From Mesorhizobium tianshanense (GTDB lineage: Bacteria > Pseudomonadota > Alphaproteobacteria > Rhizobiales > Rhizobiaceae): DNA of 64,000 nt. The notes below the pieces were generated by a model. The model was given only the letters and a program-made list of their open reading frames with translations. It was not told the DNA's origin and ran no database searches. How positions within the stretch are numbered: the first letter of the stretch is position 1; each line of letters starts with the position of its first letter. The stretch lies in assembly GCF_007830515.1 (NCBI RefSeq), contig NZ_VLKT01000025.1, forward strand, positions 1 to 64,000, written 5' to 3'. The position numbers were made by a program, and so were the translations under genes. Positions 1 to 8,529 of this stretch are shown here, piece after piece.

Positions 1-250
1 CCAGCGTCAGTTCCCCCGTCTCCGCCATCCGCCGGCGCACGAAGGCGGCATGCGGCGCCAGCTTGCCAACACCCGGCGCATGGCCCTGGCGGCGAGGTTC
101 GAGCGACCCCGTTTCCCGCCGCAGCTTCATCAACTCGTTCACGAAACGAGGCGAAATGCGGAAATGCCGGGCGGCTTCCCGGTGTCCGTGCCCCTCGTCG
201 ACATACCCAGCAACACGCTCACGCAACGCCATCGGTAGCGGCTTGCCCAT
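1..250 (-). CDS. IS630-family transposase, N-terminal part (cut by window edge)
   Basis: Read on the minus strand from the ATG at 248-250, the protein begins MGKPLPMALRERVAGYVDEG and continues with a helix-turn-helix region (HREAARHFRISPRFVNELMK, roughly residues 22-41). A basic linker then reaches RRMAETGELTL at the window edge. This is the DNA-binding N-terminus of IS630-type transposases, which bind the element ends and move DNA by a DDE mechanism. The catalytic domain lies outside the window, so it cannot be said whether the element is intact or whether a programmed frameshift is present. Confidence 0.8.
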   Translation of the reverse strand, partial: MGKPLPMALRERVAGYVDEGHGHREAARHFRISPRFVNELMKLRRETGSLEPRRQGHAPGVGKLAPHAAFVRRRMAETGELTL

Positions 251-331
251 CGCGGTTCTCCTTCAAACCGCAATGAATCACGCCGCAGCCTCAATGGGAA
301 TCCTGAATCACGTCAAACGCGACACGCTCTA
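1..331. mobile_element. IS630-type insertion sequence, one end only
   Basis: The window opens inside an insertion sequence. It holds the 5' part of an IS630-type transposase gene read leftwards plus about 80 bases to the presumed element end. The end is placed at the TA at 330-331, because IS630/Tc1-mariner elements insert at TA dinucleotides and the following bases (agcgaaaaat) look like unrelated flank. The other end and its inverted repeat lie outside the window, so the boundary is inferred. Confidence 0.6.
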
Positions 332-365
332 GCGAAAAATTATTGGCAGACCCAAGCGATGGCGT

Positions 366-1820
366 TCAGTCGACGAATTCCACCGTGACGCCCGGCGACA
401 CAACCTTGGCCAGTTCGCGCGCGTCCCAGTTGGTCAGCCGCACGCAGCCATGACTCTCGGTCCTGCCGATCTTGGAGGGATCTGGCGTGCCGTGAATGCC
501 GTAGGTCGGCTTGTCCAGCGCGATCCAGACCGAGCCGACCGGGCCGTTCGGACCCGGCGGAATGGTCAGCACCTTGTCGTTTTCGCCCTGCTTGAAATTG
601 ATCTTTGGGTTGTAGGTGTAGTTCGGGTCCAAGGCGACCCGCGACACCGTATGCAGGCCTGACGGCGATGGCGTGTCCGCCGAGCCGATGGTGGCCGGAT
701 AGGTCGCGACCAGCTTGCCCGACGCATCATAGGCACGGACCTGCTTGTTGCCCTTGTCGGCGATGATGCGCGCCACCGGCTTCGCCACCAGCTTGCCGAA
801 ATTGGCGACCTTGATGATCGTGCCGGGACGGTTGAAATTAGCTTCCGGATTGAGCGCCTTCAGGTATTTCTCGTCCATGTGGAAGCGTTCGGCCAGCGCT
901 TCAGTGACGGAGGTGTAGCTCAGCCGGTCGAGTTGCGCCTTCTGGCCGTAGTCTTCCGGCACCGAGGCGACATAGGGGCCGGCCGCATCCTCGGGCGTGA
1001 TCTCGTAGGAGGCGAAGGCATCGCCGCCGGTTTGCTCAAGGGCCGCCTGGATGCCGACCGCATCGGTCGACCGCAGGTTACTGCCAGTGATCTCGTTGTA
1101 GGCGGCGAGCGCCTTGTCGACATTCGAGCCGAAGCGTCCGTCGACGACGCCGGGCGAAGCGCCGACGCGGTCGAGCAGCACTTGCAACGCAGCAACATCC
1201 TCGCGTGCACCGAGCGAAAGCGACGGATCGGCGATAGTCTTGCCGCCGATCTTTGGCGGCAGTGCCGCCTGGTCGCCCGGCGCTGTCGGCTCGAGCGGTT
1301 CGATCGAAACCTCGTTGAGCGGCTGGCGCTCGACGGTGCGCGGCTGTGGCGCTTCCGGATAATCATTGCCATAGCTGCCATCATCGCGCGGTGCTTCGGG
1401 AAAAGCTTCCACCGAATTGTTGTAGGAATCGTATTCGTCGACCGGCGGTACGACAACCAGGCCTTCCTCTTCCAACTGCCTGCGGCGCAAGCGCGCCGTA
1501 TCTTCCGGATCGTCGAGATAATAGCGGTCGTCCTCGACCGGTCCGAGATTGCGGTCGCGGTCGCGGCGGAGCGTACGGCGATCGAACCTGGTCTGCGGCG
1601 GCTGGATGGCGAGGACCTTGCCGGTTTCAGCGTCGACGATGACGCGGTTTCCCCTGGCGTCGTAGTAGACGTCCAAATCGCCGTTCTGGGCAACCAGCAC
1701 ACCACCGGCATCGCCTGCATGGGCCGATCGCGGCGCGATGTCTTCCGTCGGCGCGGCCATTGCGCTCGAAGAAAGCAGCCCGGCGGCGAACGCCGAAAGG
1801 GTGAAGATCGTGCGGAACAT
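366..1820 (-). CDS. L,D-transpeptidase (YkuD domain) with peptidoglycan-binding-like region
   Basis: The 484-residue envelope protein starts at the ATG at 1818-1820, which opens a clear signal peptide (MFRTIFTLSAFAAGLLSSSAMAA). The in-frame ATG 37 codons upstream gives an implausible extension. A charged, acidic, proline-rich stretch is followed by a repeat resembling a peptidoglycan-binding domain (about residues 190-240), then a C-terminal YkuD domain. The domain carries the catalytic signature HGT followed by SHGCVR (from about residue 456), where the cysteine attacks the peptide stem. Such enzymes make 3-3 crosslinks or attach proteins to peptidoglycan in the periplasm. The gene stands alone, with a repeated hairpin element just upstream. 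Confidence 0.93.
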   Translation of the reverse strand: MFRTIFTLSAFAAGLLSSSAMAAPTEDIAPRSAHAGDAGGVLVAQNGDLDVYYDARGNRVIVDAETGKVLAIQPPQTRFDRRTLRRDRDRNLGPVEDDRYYLDDPEDTARLRRRQLEEEGLVVVPPVDEYDSYNNSVEAFPEAPRDDGSYGNDYPEAPQPRTVERQPLNEVSIEPLEPTAPGDQAALPPKIGGKTIADPSLSLGAREDVAALQVLLDRVGASPGVVDGRFGSNVDKALAAYNEITGSNLRSTDAVGIQAALEQTGGDAFASYEITPEDAAGPYVASVPEDYGQKAQLDRLSYTSVTEALAERFHMDEKYLKALNPEANFNRPGTIIKVANFGKLVAKPVARIIADKGNKQVRAYDASGKLVATYPATIGSADTPSPSGLHTVSRVALDPNYTYNPKINFKQGENDKVLTIPPGPNGPVGSVWIALDKPTYGIHGTPDPSKIGRTESHGCVRLTNWDARELAKVVSPGVTVEFVD

Positions 1821-1885
1821 GTTGGCCAAATTCTCCGGTCCGTAATTGCCGCTGCCCGGCATTGCCTCTTTGGAGCGCCGCACGT

Positions 1886-1972
1886 CGTTTCGGACGCGCA
1901 AAGGACGCTCTAACGCCATGAATCTCCGCATCGTGCCTTCCGAAAATCGACTTCGATTTTCGGACCGACGCC
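1886..1972 (+). repeat. Intergenic multi-hairpin repeat, family E, copy 1
   Basis: This copy starts with the conserved GCGCAAAGGACGCTC block. It ends in a strong hairpin with perfect 11-base arms at 1940-1950 and 1953-1963 (CCGAAAATCGA / TCGATTTTCGG), flanked by GCATCG-like and CGACGC-like outer bases. The same architecture recurs near 10.9, 45.5 and 60.5 kb, and part of it at 37.0 kb. It lies in the leader region of the L,D-transpeptidase gene. Confidence 0.8.
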
Positions 1973-2072
1973 TTAGGCGAACCCCTTCGCCAGCAAATCA
2001 GTCACCGAGCATAAGGTTCCAACATGAACCGGGCATGAAGATGGCGGATTTCTGGCGGTGAGAGCAACAAAG

Positions 2073-2438
2073 CTAGCTGGCGGAGAGTCCCAATTCCCTG
2101 CGCGCCTGCTTCGTCAGTTTCAGCACGACAAGGCGATGGCTTTCGCGCAGATAGTCCTTCAACGCGTCATCGTCCATGCTTCGGCTTGTCTGGCGCTGGA
2201 TCCATTTCATGCCGCGTGACGCAAGATAGGGCGCGGGCCGAAGACCCGGCTGTTCCTTCAGGATGTCATAGGCGATATCGGAGCATTTGAAGGTGACGGA
2301 TGGCTCCTTGCCGTCGCCCCAGCCGCCGATCGCAAAGACCTTGGCTCCGACCTTCCGGACATGGGCGCCGCCCCACTGGACGACGTGGATGGCCGAAGGC
2401 AGCGAGGCGCAGAAGCTGTCGTAATCGTCCAGCGTCAT
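2073..2438 (-). CDS. MmcQ/YjbR family protein
   Basis: This 121-residue protein is the usual size for the MmcQ/YjbR (DUF419, CyaY-like fold) family. It shows the family pattern: an early aromatic-rich strand (HVVQWGGAHVRKVGAKVFAI), a KCSD segment, a proline-rich P-A-P-Y-L motif near the middle, and a C-terminal basic helix of the type KLTKQARRELGL. Members are sometimes annotated as DNA-binding, but a biochemical role is not established. The gene is 38 bases downstream of clpB on the same strand and could be cotranscribed. Confidence 0.85.
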   Translation of the reverse strand: MTLDDYDSFCASLPSAIHVVQWGGAHVRKVGAKVFAIGGWGDGKEPSVTFKCSDIAYDILKEQPGLRPAPYLASRGMKWIQRQTSRSMDDDALKDYLRESHRLVVLKLTKQARRELGLSAS

Positions 2439-2476
2439 CCGCGCCCCGCCGTTTAAGTATGTGGCGGCCTGGAAAA

Positions 2477-5083
2477 TCAGGCGGCCGCCTCAGTCGCCAC
2501 GACCGTGGGCTTCGAGCGGAAATTCAACCGGTCGGAACCGGCGGTAACCTTGACGGTCGAGCCATCAAGGATGTCGCCGAGCAGGATCTTTTCCGCCAGC
2601 GGATCCTGCAGGTCCTTCTGCATCACCCGCTTCAGCGGCCGCGCGCCATAGGCCGGATCGTAGCCCTTGGCCGCCAGCCAGTCGATCGCCTCCTTATCCA
2701 GCGAAAGCGTGATCTTGCGATCGACGAGCAGGTTTTCCAGCCGCTTGAGCTGGATCTCGACGATGCGGCCCATATCCTGCCGGCGCAGCCTGTGGAACAG
2801 GATCACCTCGTCGACGCGGTTGAGGAACTCCGGCCGGAACGACGCCCTGACGACGCTCATCACCTCGTCACGCACGGCATCGACGTCCTGGTCCTCGCCG
2901 AGATTGACCAGATATTCGGCGCCGAGGTTCGACGTCATGATGATCAGCGTGTTGCGGAAGTCGACCGTGCGGCCCTGCCCGTCGGTCAGGCGGCCGTCGT
3001 CGAGCACCTGCAGCAGCACGTTGAACACGTCCGGATGCGCCTTCTCGATCTCGTCGAACAGCACGACCTGATAGGGCCGGCGCCGCACCGCTTCGGTCAG
3101 CGCGCCGCCTTCCTCATAGCCGACATAGCCGGGAGGCGCGCCGATCAGCCGGGCGACCGAGTGCTTCTCCATGAACTCCGACATGTCGATGCGCACCATG
3201 GCGCTCTCGTCGTCGAACAGGAAGCTCGCCAGCGCCTTGGTCAGCTCGGTCTTGCCGACGCCCGTCGGCCCGAGGAACATGAATGAGCCGATCGGCCGGT
3301 TCGGATCCTGCAGGCCCGCGCGGGCACGACGGACGGCTTTCGATACCGCCTGCACCGCCTCGCCCTGGCCGACGACGCGCTTGCCGATCTCGTCTTCCAT
3401 GCGCAACAGCTTGTCACGCTCGCCCTGCAGCATCTTGTCGACCGGAATGCCGGTCCAGCGCGACACGATATGGGCAACGTGATCGGGGGTGACCACCTCT
3501 TCGACCATGCCCGCCTTGCCGTCCTGGGCCTCGGCTTCCTTCAGCTTCTTTTCCAGTTCCGGGATATTGCCATAGGCGAGTTCGCCGGCACGCTGGAACT
3601 CACCCTTGCGCTGGGCAATGGCGAGTTCGTTGCGCGCCTCGTCGAGTTGTTTCTTCAAGTCGGCGGCGAGCCCGAGCTTCTGCTTTTCGGCCTGCCACTT
3701 CGAGGTGAGTTCGGTCGATTCTTCTTCCAGACCGGAAAGATCCTTTTCGAGGCGGGCGAGCCGGTCCTTCGACGCATCGTCCTTCTCGACCTTCAGCGCC
3801 TCGCGCTCGATCTTGAGCTGCATGATACGGCGGTCGATCTCGTCCAGCGCTTCAGGCTTCGAATCGACCTGCATCCGGAGCCGTGACGCGGCCTCGTCGA
3901 CAAGGTCGATCGCCTTGTCCGGCAGGAACCGGTCGGCAATATAGCGGTTGGACAGCGACGCTGCAGCGACCAGCGCCGAATCCGAGATGCGCACCTTGTG
4001 GTGCTGCTCGTACTTTTCCTTCAGGCCGCGCAGAATGGAGACGGTGTCTTCGACGGTCGGCTCATTGACGAAGACCGGCTGGAAGCGACGGGCAAGGGCC
4101 GCATCCTTCTCGACATGCTTGCGGTATTCATCGAGCGTCGTCGCGCCGACGCAGTGCAGTTCGCCGCGTGCCAGCGCCGGCTTCAACAGGTTCGACGCAT
4201 CCATCGCGCCATCCGCCTTGCCGGCGCCGACCAGCGTATGCATCTCGTCGATGAACAGGATGATGCCGCCGGCGGCAGCGGTAACTTCCGAAAGCACCGC
4301 CTTCAGCCGCTCCTCGAATTCGCCGCGATATTTGGCACCGGCGATCAGCGCTCCCATGTCGAGCGCCATCAACTGCTTATCCTTGAGCGATTCCGGCACG
4401 TCGCCGTTGACGATGCGCAACGCCAGCCCTTCGGCGATCGCCGTCTTGCCGACGCCGGGTTCACCGATCAGCACAGGATTGTTCTTGGTGCGGCGCGACA
4501 GCACCTGGATGGTGCGGCGGATCTCGTCGTCGCGGCCGATGACGGGGTCGAGCTTGCCGGCGCGGCCGTCGGCGGTGAGGTCGCGCGCGTACTTCTTCAG
4601 CGCGTCATAGCCCTGCTCGGCGCTCGCCGAATCGGCGGTGCGGCCCTTGCGGACATCGTTGATCACCTGGTTCAGCGCCTGCGCGGTCACGCCGGCCTTG
4701 GCCAGGATGTCGGCGGTCTTGGCGGATTTCTCGACCGCAAGCGCCGTCAGCAGCCGTTCGACCGTGACAAAGCTGTCCCCGGCCTTCTTGGCCAGTTCCT
4801 CGGCGGTCGAGAACACCTTGGCCAGCGGCTGCGCCAGATAAAGCTGCCCGTTGCCGCCTTCCACCTTGGGCATTGCCTCCAGGGCCGATTCGACGCCAAG
4901 CTTGACGTCGCGAAGGCTGCCGCCAGCGCGCTCGATCAACGACGCGGCCAAGCCCTCGTCGTCGTCGACGAGCACTTTCAATATATGTTCGGGGGTGAAT
5001 TGCTGGTGGTTGCGCGAGAGCGCCATGGTCTGCGCGGACTGGATGAAGCCGCGCACGCGCTCGGAGTATTTTTCAAGGTTCAT
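2477..5083 (-). CDS. clpB: ATP-dependent chaperone ClpB (Hsp100 disaggregase)
   Basis: The 868-residue protein is full length for ClpB. Domains in order are the N-terminal Clp repeat domain (residues 1-145), a first AAA+ module with Walker A GEPGVGKTAIAEGLA near residue 205, the coiled-coil M-domain (about 400-530), and a second AAA+ module with Walker A GPTGVGKTELTKALA near residue 605 and Walker B VLFDEIEKAH. The hexamer works with DnaK to pull proteins out of cytosolic aggregates. The ribosome binding site GAAGGAGA precedes the ATG. A heat-shock-type promoter lies about 95 bases upstream, fitting RpoH control. Confidence 0.98.
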   Translation of the reverse strand: MNLEKYSERVRGFIQSAQTMALSRNHQQFTPEHILKVLVDDDEGLAASLIERAGGSLRDVKLGVESALEAMPKVEGGNGQLYLAQPLAKVFSTAEELAKKAGDSFVTVERLLTALAVEKSAKTADILAKAGVTAQALNQVINDVRKGRTADSASAEQGYDALKKYARDLTADGRAGKLDPVIGRDDEIRRTIQVLSRRTKNNPVLIGEPGVGKTAIAEGLALRIVNGDVPESLKDKQLMALDMGALIAGAKYRGEFEERLKAVLSEVTAAAGGIILFIDEMHTLVGAGKADGAMDASNLLKPALARGELHCVGATTLDEYRKHVEKDAALARRFQPVFVNEPTVEDTVSILRGLKEKYEQHHKVRISDSALVAAASLSNRYIADRFLPDKAIDLVDEAASRLRMQVDSKPEALDEIDRRIMQLKIEREALKVEKDDASKDRLARLEKDLSGLEEESTELTSKWQAEKQKLGLAADLKKQLDEARNELAIAQRKGEFQRAGELAYGNIPELEKKLKEAEAQDGKAGMVEEVVTPDHVAHIVSRWTGIPVDKMLQGERDKLLRMEDEIGKRVVGQGEAVQAVSKAVRRARAGLQDPNRPIGSFMFLGPTGVGKTELTKALASFLFDDESAMVRIDMSEFMEKHSVARLIGAPPGYVGYEEGGALTEAVRRRPYQVVLFDEIEKAHPDVFNVLLQVLDDGRLTDGQGRTVDFRNTLIIMTSNLGAEYLVNLGEDQDVDAVRDEVMSVVRASFRPEFLNRVDEVILFHRLRRQDMGRIVEIQLKRLENLLVDRKITLSLDKEAIDWLAAKGYDPAYGARPLKRVMQKDLQDPLAEKILLGDILDGSTVKVTAGSDRLNFRSKPTVVATEAAA

Positions 5084-5176
5084 ATCTGTCTCCTTCCGTC
5101 ACCAGCCCGCTTTGCGGCACCGGATCAGATTGCGGTGACGGACCCGCCCGTTCGAGCCAAGTCCTGTTCACGCGAG

Positions 5177-5205
5177 ATATGGTGCATAGCCCATGGTCTC
5201 TCAAG
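5177..5205 (-). promoter_or_regulatory. RpoH (sigma-32)-type promoter of clpB
   Basis: On the minus strand, CTTGAG (5205-5200) is separated by 17 bases from CCATAT (5182-5177). This matches the alphaproteobacterial heat-shock consensus CTTGAAA-N-CCATAT, which differs from the housekeeping TTGACA/TATAAT pattern. It points at clpB, a classic RpoH-dependent gene, with a leader of roughly 85 bases. The match is by eye; no start-site data are available. Confidence 0.65.
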
Positions 5206-5264
5206 ACGCCTTGATGTCGGTCAACTCATAATATTCCACGGGGACATTCCACGGGCGCGCCAGA

Positions 5265-5293
5265 CAAAAACGGCGGAGATTTCTCTCCGCCGT
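5265..5293 (-). terminator. Rho-independent terminator after the DUF4167 gene
   Basis: A perfect 10-base-pair stem (ACGGCGGAGA at 5270-5279 and TCTCCGCCGT at 5284-5293) with a 4-base loop is followed, on the minus strand, by a run of five T (5270-5266). It lies 28 bases past the stop of the DUF4167 gene and insulates it from clpB. Confidence 0.88.
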
Positions 5294-5320
5294 CCAGGAA
5301 TGTCTGAATGCCCTGCTCGA

Positions 5321-6268
5321 TCAGTTGTTGACGTCGACGATGGCGGGCTCGCCATCAGCGTCTTCCGCCGGCGCCGCATTCACCTTATCGGCGCCAGCAT
5401 CACCGCCATCCGCCTGATCGGAATTGACACGCGGACGGCGCGGACGCCTGGGGCGGCGGGCAGCACCGCTTTCGGCGACTGCTTCCTTCATCTCGGCCTG
5501 GGCGGCGAGACCCGCCGGCGAAAAGTCTTCGAACTGCGGCGCGGGTTCGGCAGCAGAAACAGGCTCGACCGCAGACACGACTTCCGCCTGCACGGGCGTC
5601 TCGTTCTGTACCGGTGTCTCGCTGCGCTGGTTCTGACCACCGCGCTGTCCGCCCTGCTCGCCACGCGAGCCAAACTCGCTGCGCTGGCCGTTCTGGCCGT
5701 AGCCGCCATTGGGACGACGGTCGCGATGGCGGCCGCCATTGTCGCGGCCGTTGCCGTCGCGCCCGCTGTTATCGCGCCCACCGTTATCCCGATTGTCGCG
5801 GCTGTTTTCCTGGTTGAACGCCAACTCGGCCGGCGTGCCATCGATGACCGGCTGCGGACCGGCACCGTGATTGACCACCGGAGTTGCAGCCTCTCCGACG
5901 TTGCTGTTGCCGATATTGTCGAACTGATCGCGATCCTCGTCGCCGTCTTCGTCGAAATCGTCGCGGTTTTGCTGAGTATTCTGGATCGGTATCTGCGCCT
6001 GCGCGGCAGCGATGATGCGATTGTAATGCTCGGCGTGCTGGAGATAGTTTTCCGCCATTACCCGGTCGCCGGAGCTTTGCGCGTCACGGGCAAGGGTTGC
6101 GTATTTTTCGGCGATCTGCTGAGCAGATCCGCGGATCTTCACATCCGGACCGTTGCTCTCGTAGTTGCGCGTCAGGGGATTTGGACCCTTGCGGTTGTTG
6201 TTATTGTTATTGCCGCCGCCGCTGTTGTTGCGACCGCGCATGCGCCTGTTCTGCTGTTGTGGCCTCAT
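5321..6268 (-). CDS. DUF4167 domain protein, low-complexity basic/acidic protein
   Basis: This 315-residue protein starts at ATG 6266-6268 (MRPQQQNRRMRGRNNSGGG). That start is preferred to the ATG 13 codons upstream because family members begin this way and a GAAGAG box precedes it. Residues 1-25 are rich in R, G and N. Residues 30-90 hold the DUF4167 core, a helical segment (QIAEKYATLARDAQSSGDRV and MAENYLQHAEHYNRI). The rest is disordered, with G/R/N repeats and a late RRPRRPRRPR patch. The composition resembles nucleic-acid-binding proteins, but no function is established. The family is largely Rhizobiales-specific. Confidence 0.88.
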   Translation of the reverse strand: MRPQQQNRRMRGRNNSGGGNNNNNNRKGPNPLTRNYESNGPDVKIRGSAQQIAEKYATLARDAQSSGDRVMAENYLQHAEHYNRIIAAAQAQIPIQNTQQNRDDFDEDGDEDRDQFDNIGNSNVGEAATPVVNHGAGPQPVIDGTPAELAFNQENSRDNRDNGGRDNSGRDGNGRDNGGRHRDRRPNGGYGQNGQRSEFGSRGEQGGQRGGQNQRSETPVQNETPVQAEVVSAVEPVSAAEPAPQFEDFSPAGLAAQAEMKEAVAESGAARRPRRPRRPRVNSDQADGGDAGADKVNAAPAEDADGEPAIVDVNN

Positions 6269-6569
6269 TCGACTCTCTTCATTTTGAAATTTTCGAAAAC
6301 TTTTCACGCACGGAGGCGCTCATGCAGCCAGCCGTTTCGTTTCTTCACCGGCGTTCGCCCGCATCGATTGCGCTGGCGCCACGTGTCATCCTGTTCCGGT
6401 TACATCACTTGTCGGACGATTCCCACACGAAGCTTGGGCGTCGTTTGCGCAAGAAGGCAGCTATTTCCAAGGAAACCGAATCGCTAAGAGCACTGCCTGC
6501 TTCGTCTCATCCGGTTAAGGCGACCCTAGCCGCATTCCCCGGCATTGCCAAGCGTTTTTTCGCACTGCA
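6269..6569. other. Intergenic region upstream of the DUF4167 gene
   Basis: These 301 bases lie between the DUF4167 start and the prmC stop; both genes are on the minus strand. The promoter for DUF4167 should be here, but no convincing -35/-10 pair was identified. No supported gene was seen in any frame. Confidence 0.5.
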
Positions 6570-7448
6570 TCACGGCTTTGTCAGTTCGAAGATCAGAACT
6601 CTGCCGTTTCCGCCAAGATCGCGGAATACTCCCGCCGGTGTGTAGCCGGCTGCGCAGAATATATCCGTAACCTCTTTGCGTTGCGTGTGGCCGATCTCGA
6701 CCGCAATCCTGCCCTCGGCTTCCAAAAAACCTGCCGCCTTGGCGGCGATGATCCTGTATGGACTCAGACCGTCCACGCCGCCATCGAGGGCTTGGCGTGG
6801 ATCGAAATCGCGGACTTCGTCCTGCAGATTTTCAATGTCTATCGAGGCTATATAGGGAGGGTTTGCGACAATTACATGGTATCGGCCAGAAACTTTTTCG
6901 AACCAGTCGGATTTGAGCACCTGGAACCGGTCGGCTAGCCCCAATTCCCTAGCATTGCGCATGGCGGTAGCCAGCGCGCCTTGCGAAATATCGACACCGG
7001 TGGCGATCGCCGCCGCAACGGCGCTCAGCAGCGCCAGCGCAATGGCGCCGGTGCCGGTGCCGAGGTCGAGGATCCGGCATTCGCCTTGCCGCGCCGCTGT
7101 CGCCTTCACGAAGGGCAGCACCGCTTCGACCAGCGTTTCGGTATCCGGTCGCGGCTCCAGCGTTTCCGGTGACAGCGAAAGGCGCAAGCCGTAGAATTCG
7201 CGATGGCCAAGGATGCGATGCACCGGCTCGCCGGCGATGCGTCGCCTCAGGGCTGCATCGATCGCGGCAATCGCGCCGGCATCGACCTTGCATTCGGGAT
7301 CGGCGATGGCTTGCGTGCGGGTCGTGCCGGAAAGATGTTCGACGATCAGCCTTGCATCCAGCGCTGGATCGGCGACTGCGGCCGCGGCAAGGCGTGCCTG
7401 CGCCGCTTTCAGCAGCGGCCCTAGCGTACCCGGCAGACTGTCAGCCAT
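6570..7448 (-). CDS. prmC: Peptide chain release factor N5-glutamine methyltransferase
   Basis: The 292-residue protein has the PrmC architecture: a helical N-terminal domain (1-90) that docks the release factor and a Rossmann methyltransferase domain. Visible motifs are the SAM-binding DLGTGTGAIALAL (about residue 125) and the catalytic NPPY (VIVANPPYIAS, about 190), which holds the target glutamine. It methylates the glutamine of the GGQ motif in RF1/RF2. Its start overlaps the end of prfA, its substrate, by 8 bases. This is the classic prfA-prmC translationally coupled pair. Confidence 0.96.
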   Translation of the reverse strand: MADSLPGTLGPLLKAAQARLAAAAVADPALDARLIVEHLSGTTRTQAIADPECKVDAGAIAAIDAALRRRIAGEPVHRILGHREFYGLRLSLSPETLEPRPDTETLVEAVLPFVKATAARQGECRILDLGTGTGAIALALLSAVAAAIATGVDISQGALATAMRNARELGLADRFQVLKSDWFEKVSGRYHVIVANPPYIASIDIENLQDEVRDFDPRQALDGGVDGLSPYRIIAAKAAGFLEAEGRIAVEIGHTQRKEVTDIFCAAGYTPAGVFRDLGGNGRVLIFELTKP

Positions 7449-8520
7449 CGAGGCCGATATCGGCGAGCAGCTTCGACTGGTGATCGGCGATCAGAGCGTC
7501 GATGATCTCGTCGAGTTCGCCCATCATCACCCTGTCGAGCTTGTAGAGCGTTAGGTTGATGCGATGGTCGGTGACGCGCCCTTGCGGGAAATTATAGGTG
7601 CGGATGCGCTCCGAGCGATCGCCCGAACCGACCTGCGATTTGCGCGATTCGGAGCGTTCCTCGTCCGCCTTGCCGCGCTCGAGGTCGTAGAGCCTGGCCC
7701 GCAGGATCTGCATGGCCTTCGCCCGGTTCTGGTGCTGCGACTTTTCCGCCTGCACCACCATGATGCCGGTCGGCAGATGGGTAATGCGCACCGCCGAATC
7801 GGTGGTGTTGACATGCTGGCCGCCGGAGCCCGAGGCACGCATCGTGTCGATGCGGATGTCTTCGGCCCTGATGTCGATGTCGACCTCTTCCGCCTCGGGC
7901 AGCACGGCAACCGTCGCCGCCGAGGTGTGGATGCGGCCGCCGGCCTCGGTCGCCGGCACGCGCTGCACTCGATGCACGCCGGACTCGAATTTCAGATGGG
8001 CAAAGACGCCCTTGCCGGAAATGGTGGCGATGATTTCCTTGTAGCCGCCGACCTCGCCCTCGCTGGCCGACGCGGTCTCGAAACGCCAGCCGCGTGCCGC
8101 GGCGTAGCGTTCGTACATGCGAAACAGGTCGCCGGCGAAGAGAGCTGCCTCGTCGCCGCCGGTGCCGGCGCGGATTTCGAGGATGGCATTCTTCTCGTCG
8201 GCGGCATCCTTGGGCAGAAGCAGGATCTGGATGTCCTTCTGCAGCGCTTCGATGCGCTCCTCGACCTCAGGCAGGTCGGCCTCGGCCAATGCCCGCATTT
8301 CCGCGTCGGTGCTTCTGTCGGCGAGCATTGCCTCCAGGTCGGCCTGTTCATGCTCGGCGGTGCGCAGCGCCCTGATCTTTGCCACCATCTCCTCGATGTC
8401 GGCGTACTCCGACGCCATCCTGACATAGGCGTCAGGCGCCGGTCCGGCCGACATCTGCGCTTCGAGCATGTCGAAACGCTTGACGACTTGATCCATACGG
8501 TCGCGGGGCAGGTTGATCAT
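7441..8520 (-). CDS. prfA: Peptide chain release factor 1
   Basis: The 359-residue protein is the usual RF1 length and recognises UAA and UAG. The GGQ motif that triggers peptidyl-tRNA hydrolysis is seen in RASGSGGQHVNTTDSAVRI (about residue 230), preceded by the class-I release-factor core (EIRAGTGGDEAALFAGDLF). Residues near 185 include the P-A-T discriminator region (RVPATEAGGRIHTSAATVAV). It lies 9 bases downstream of ptsP and overlaps prmC, suggesting one ptsP-prfA-prmC transcript. Confidence 0.97.
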   Translation of the reverse strand: MINLPRDRMDQVVKRFDMLEAQMSAGPAPDAYVRMASEYADIEEMVAKIRALRTAEHEQADLEAMLADRSTDAEMRALAEADLPEVEERIEALQKDIQILLLPKDAADEKNAILEIRAGTGGDEAALFAGDLFRMYERYAAARGWRFETASASEGEVGGYKEIIATISGKGVFAHLKFESGVHRVQRVPATEAGGRIHTSAATVAVLPEAEEVDIDIRAEDIRIDTMRASGSGGQHVNTTDSAVRITHLPTGIMVVQAEKSQHQNRAKAMQILRARLYDLERGKADEERSESRKSQVGSGDRSERIRTYNFPQGRVTDHRINLTLYKLDRVMMGELDEIIDALIADHQSKLLADIGLDG

Positions 8521-8529
8521 GGCGAAAAT

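Noticed and set aside
3998..6487. A long plus-strand open frame (829 codons) opposite clpB and the DUF4167 gene
   Set aside because: It is an antisense reading of real genes in G+C-rich DNA, with no ribosome site and no family match; clpB on the other strand is unambiguous.
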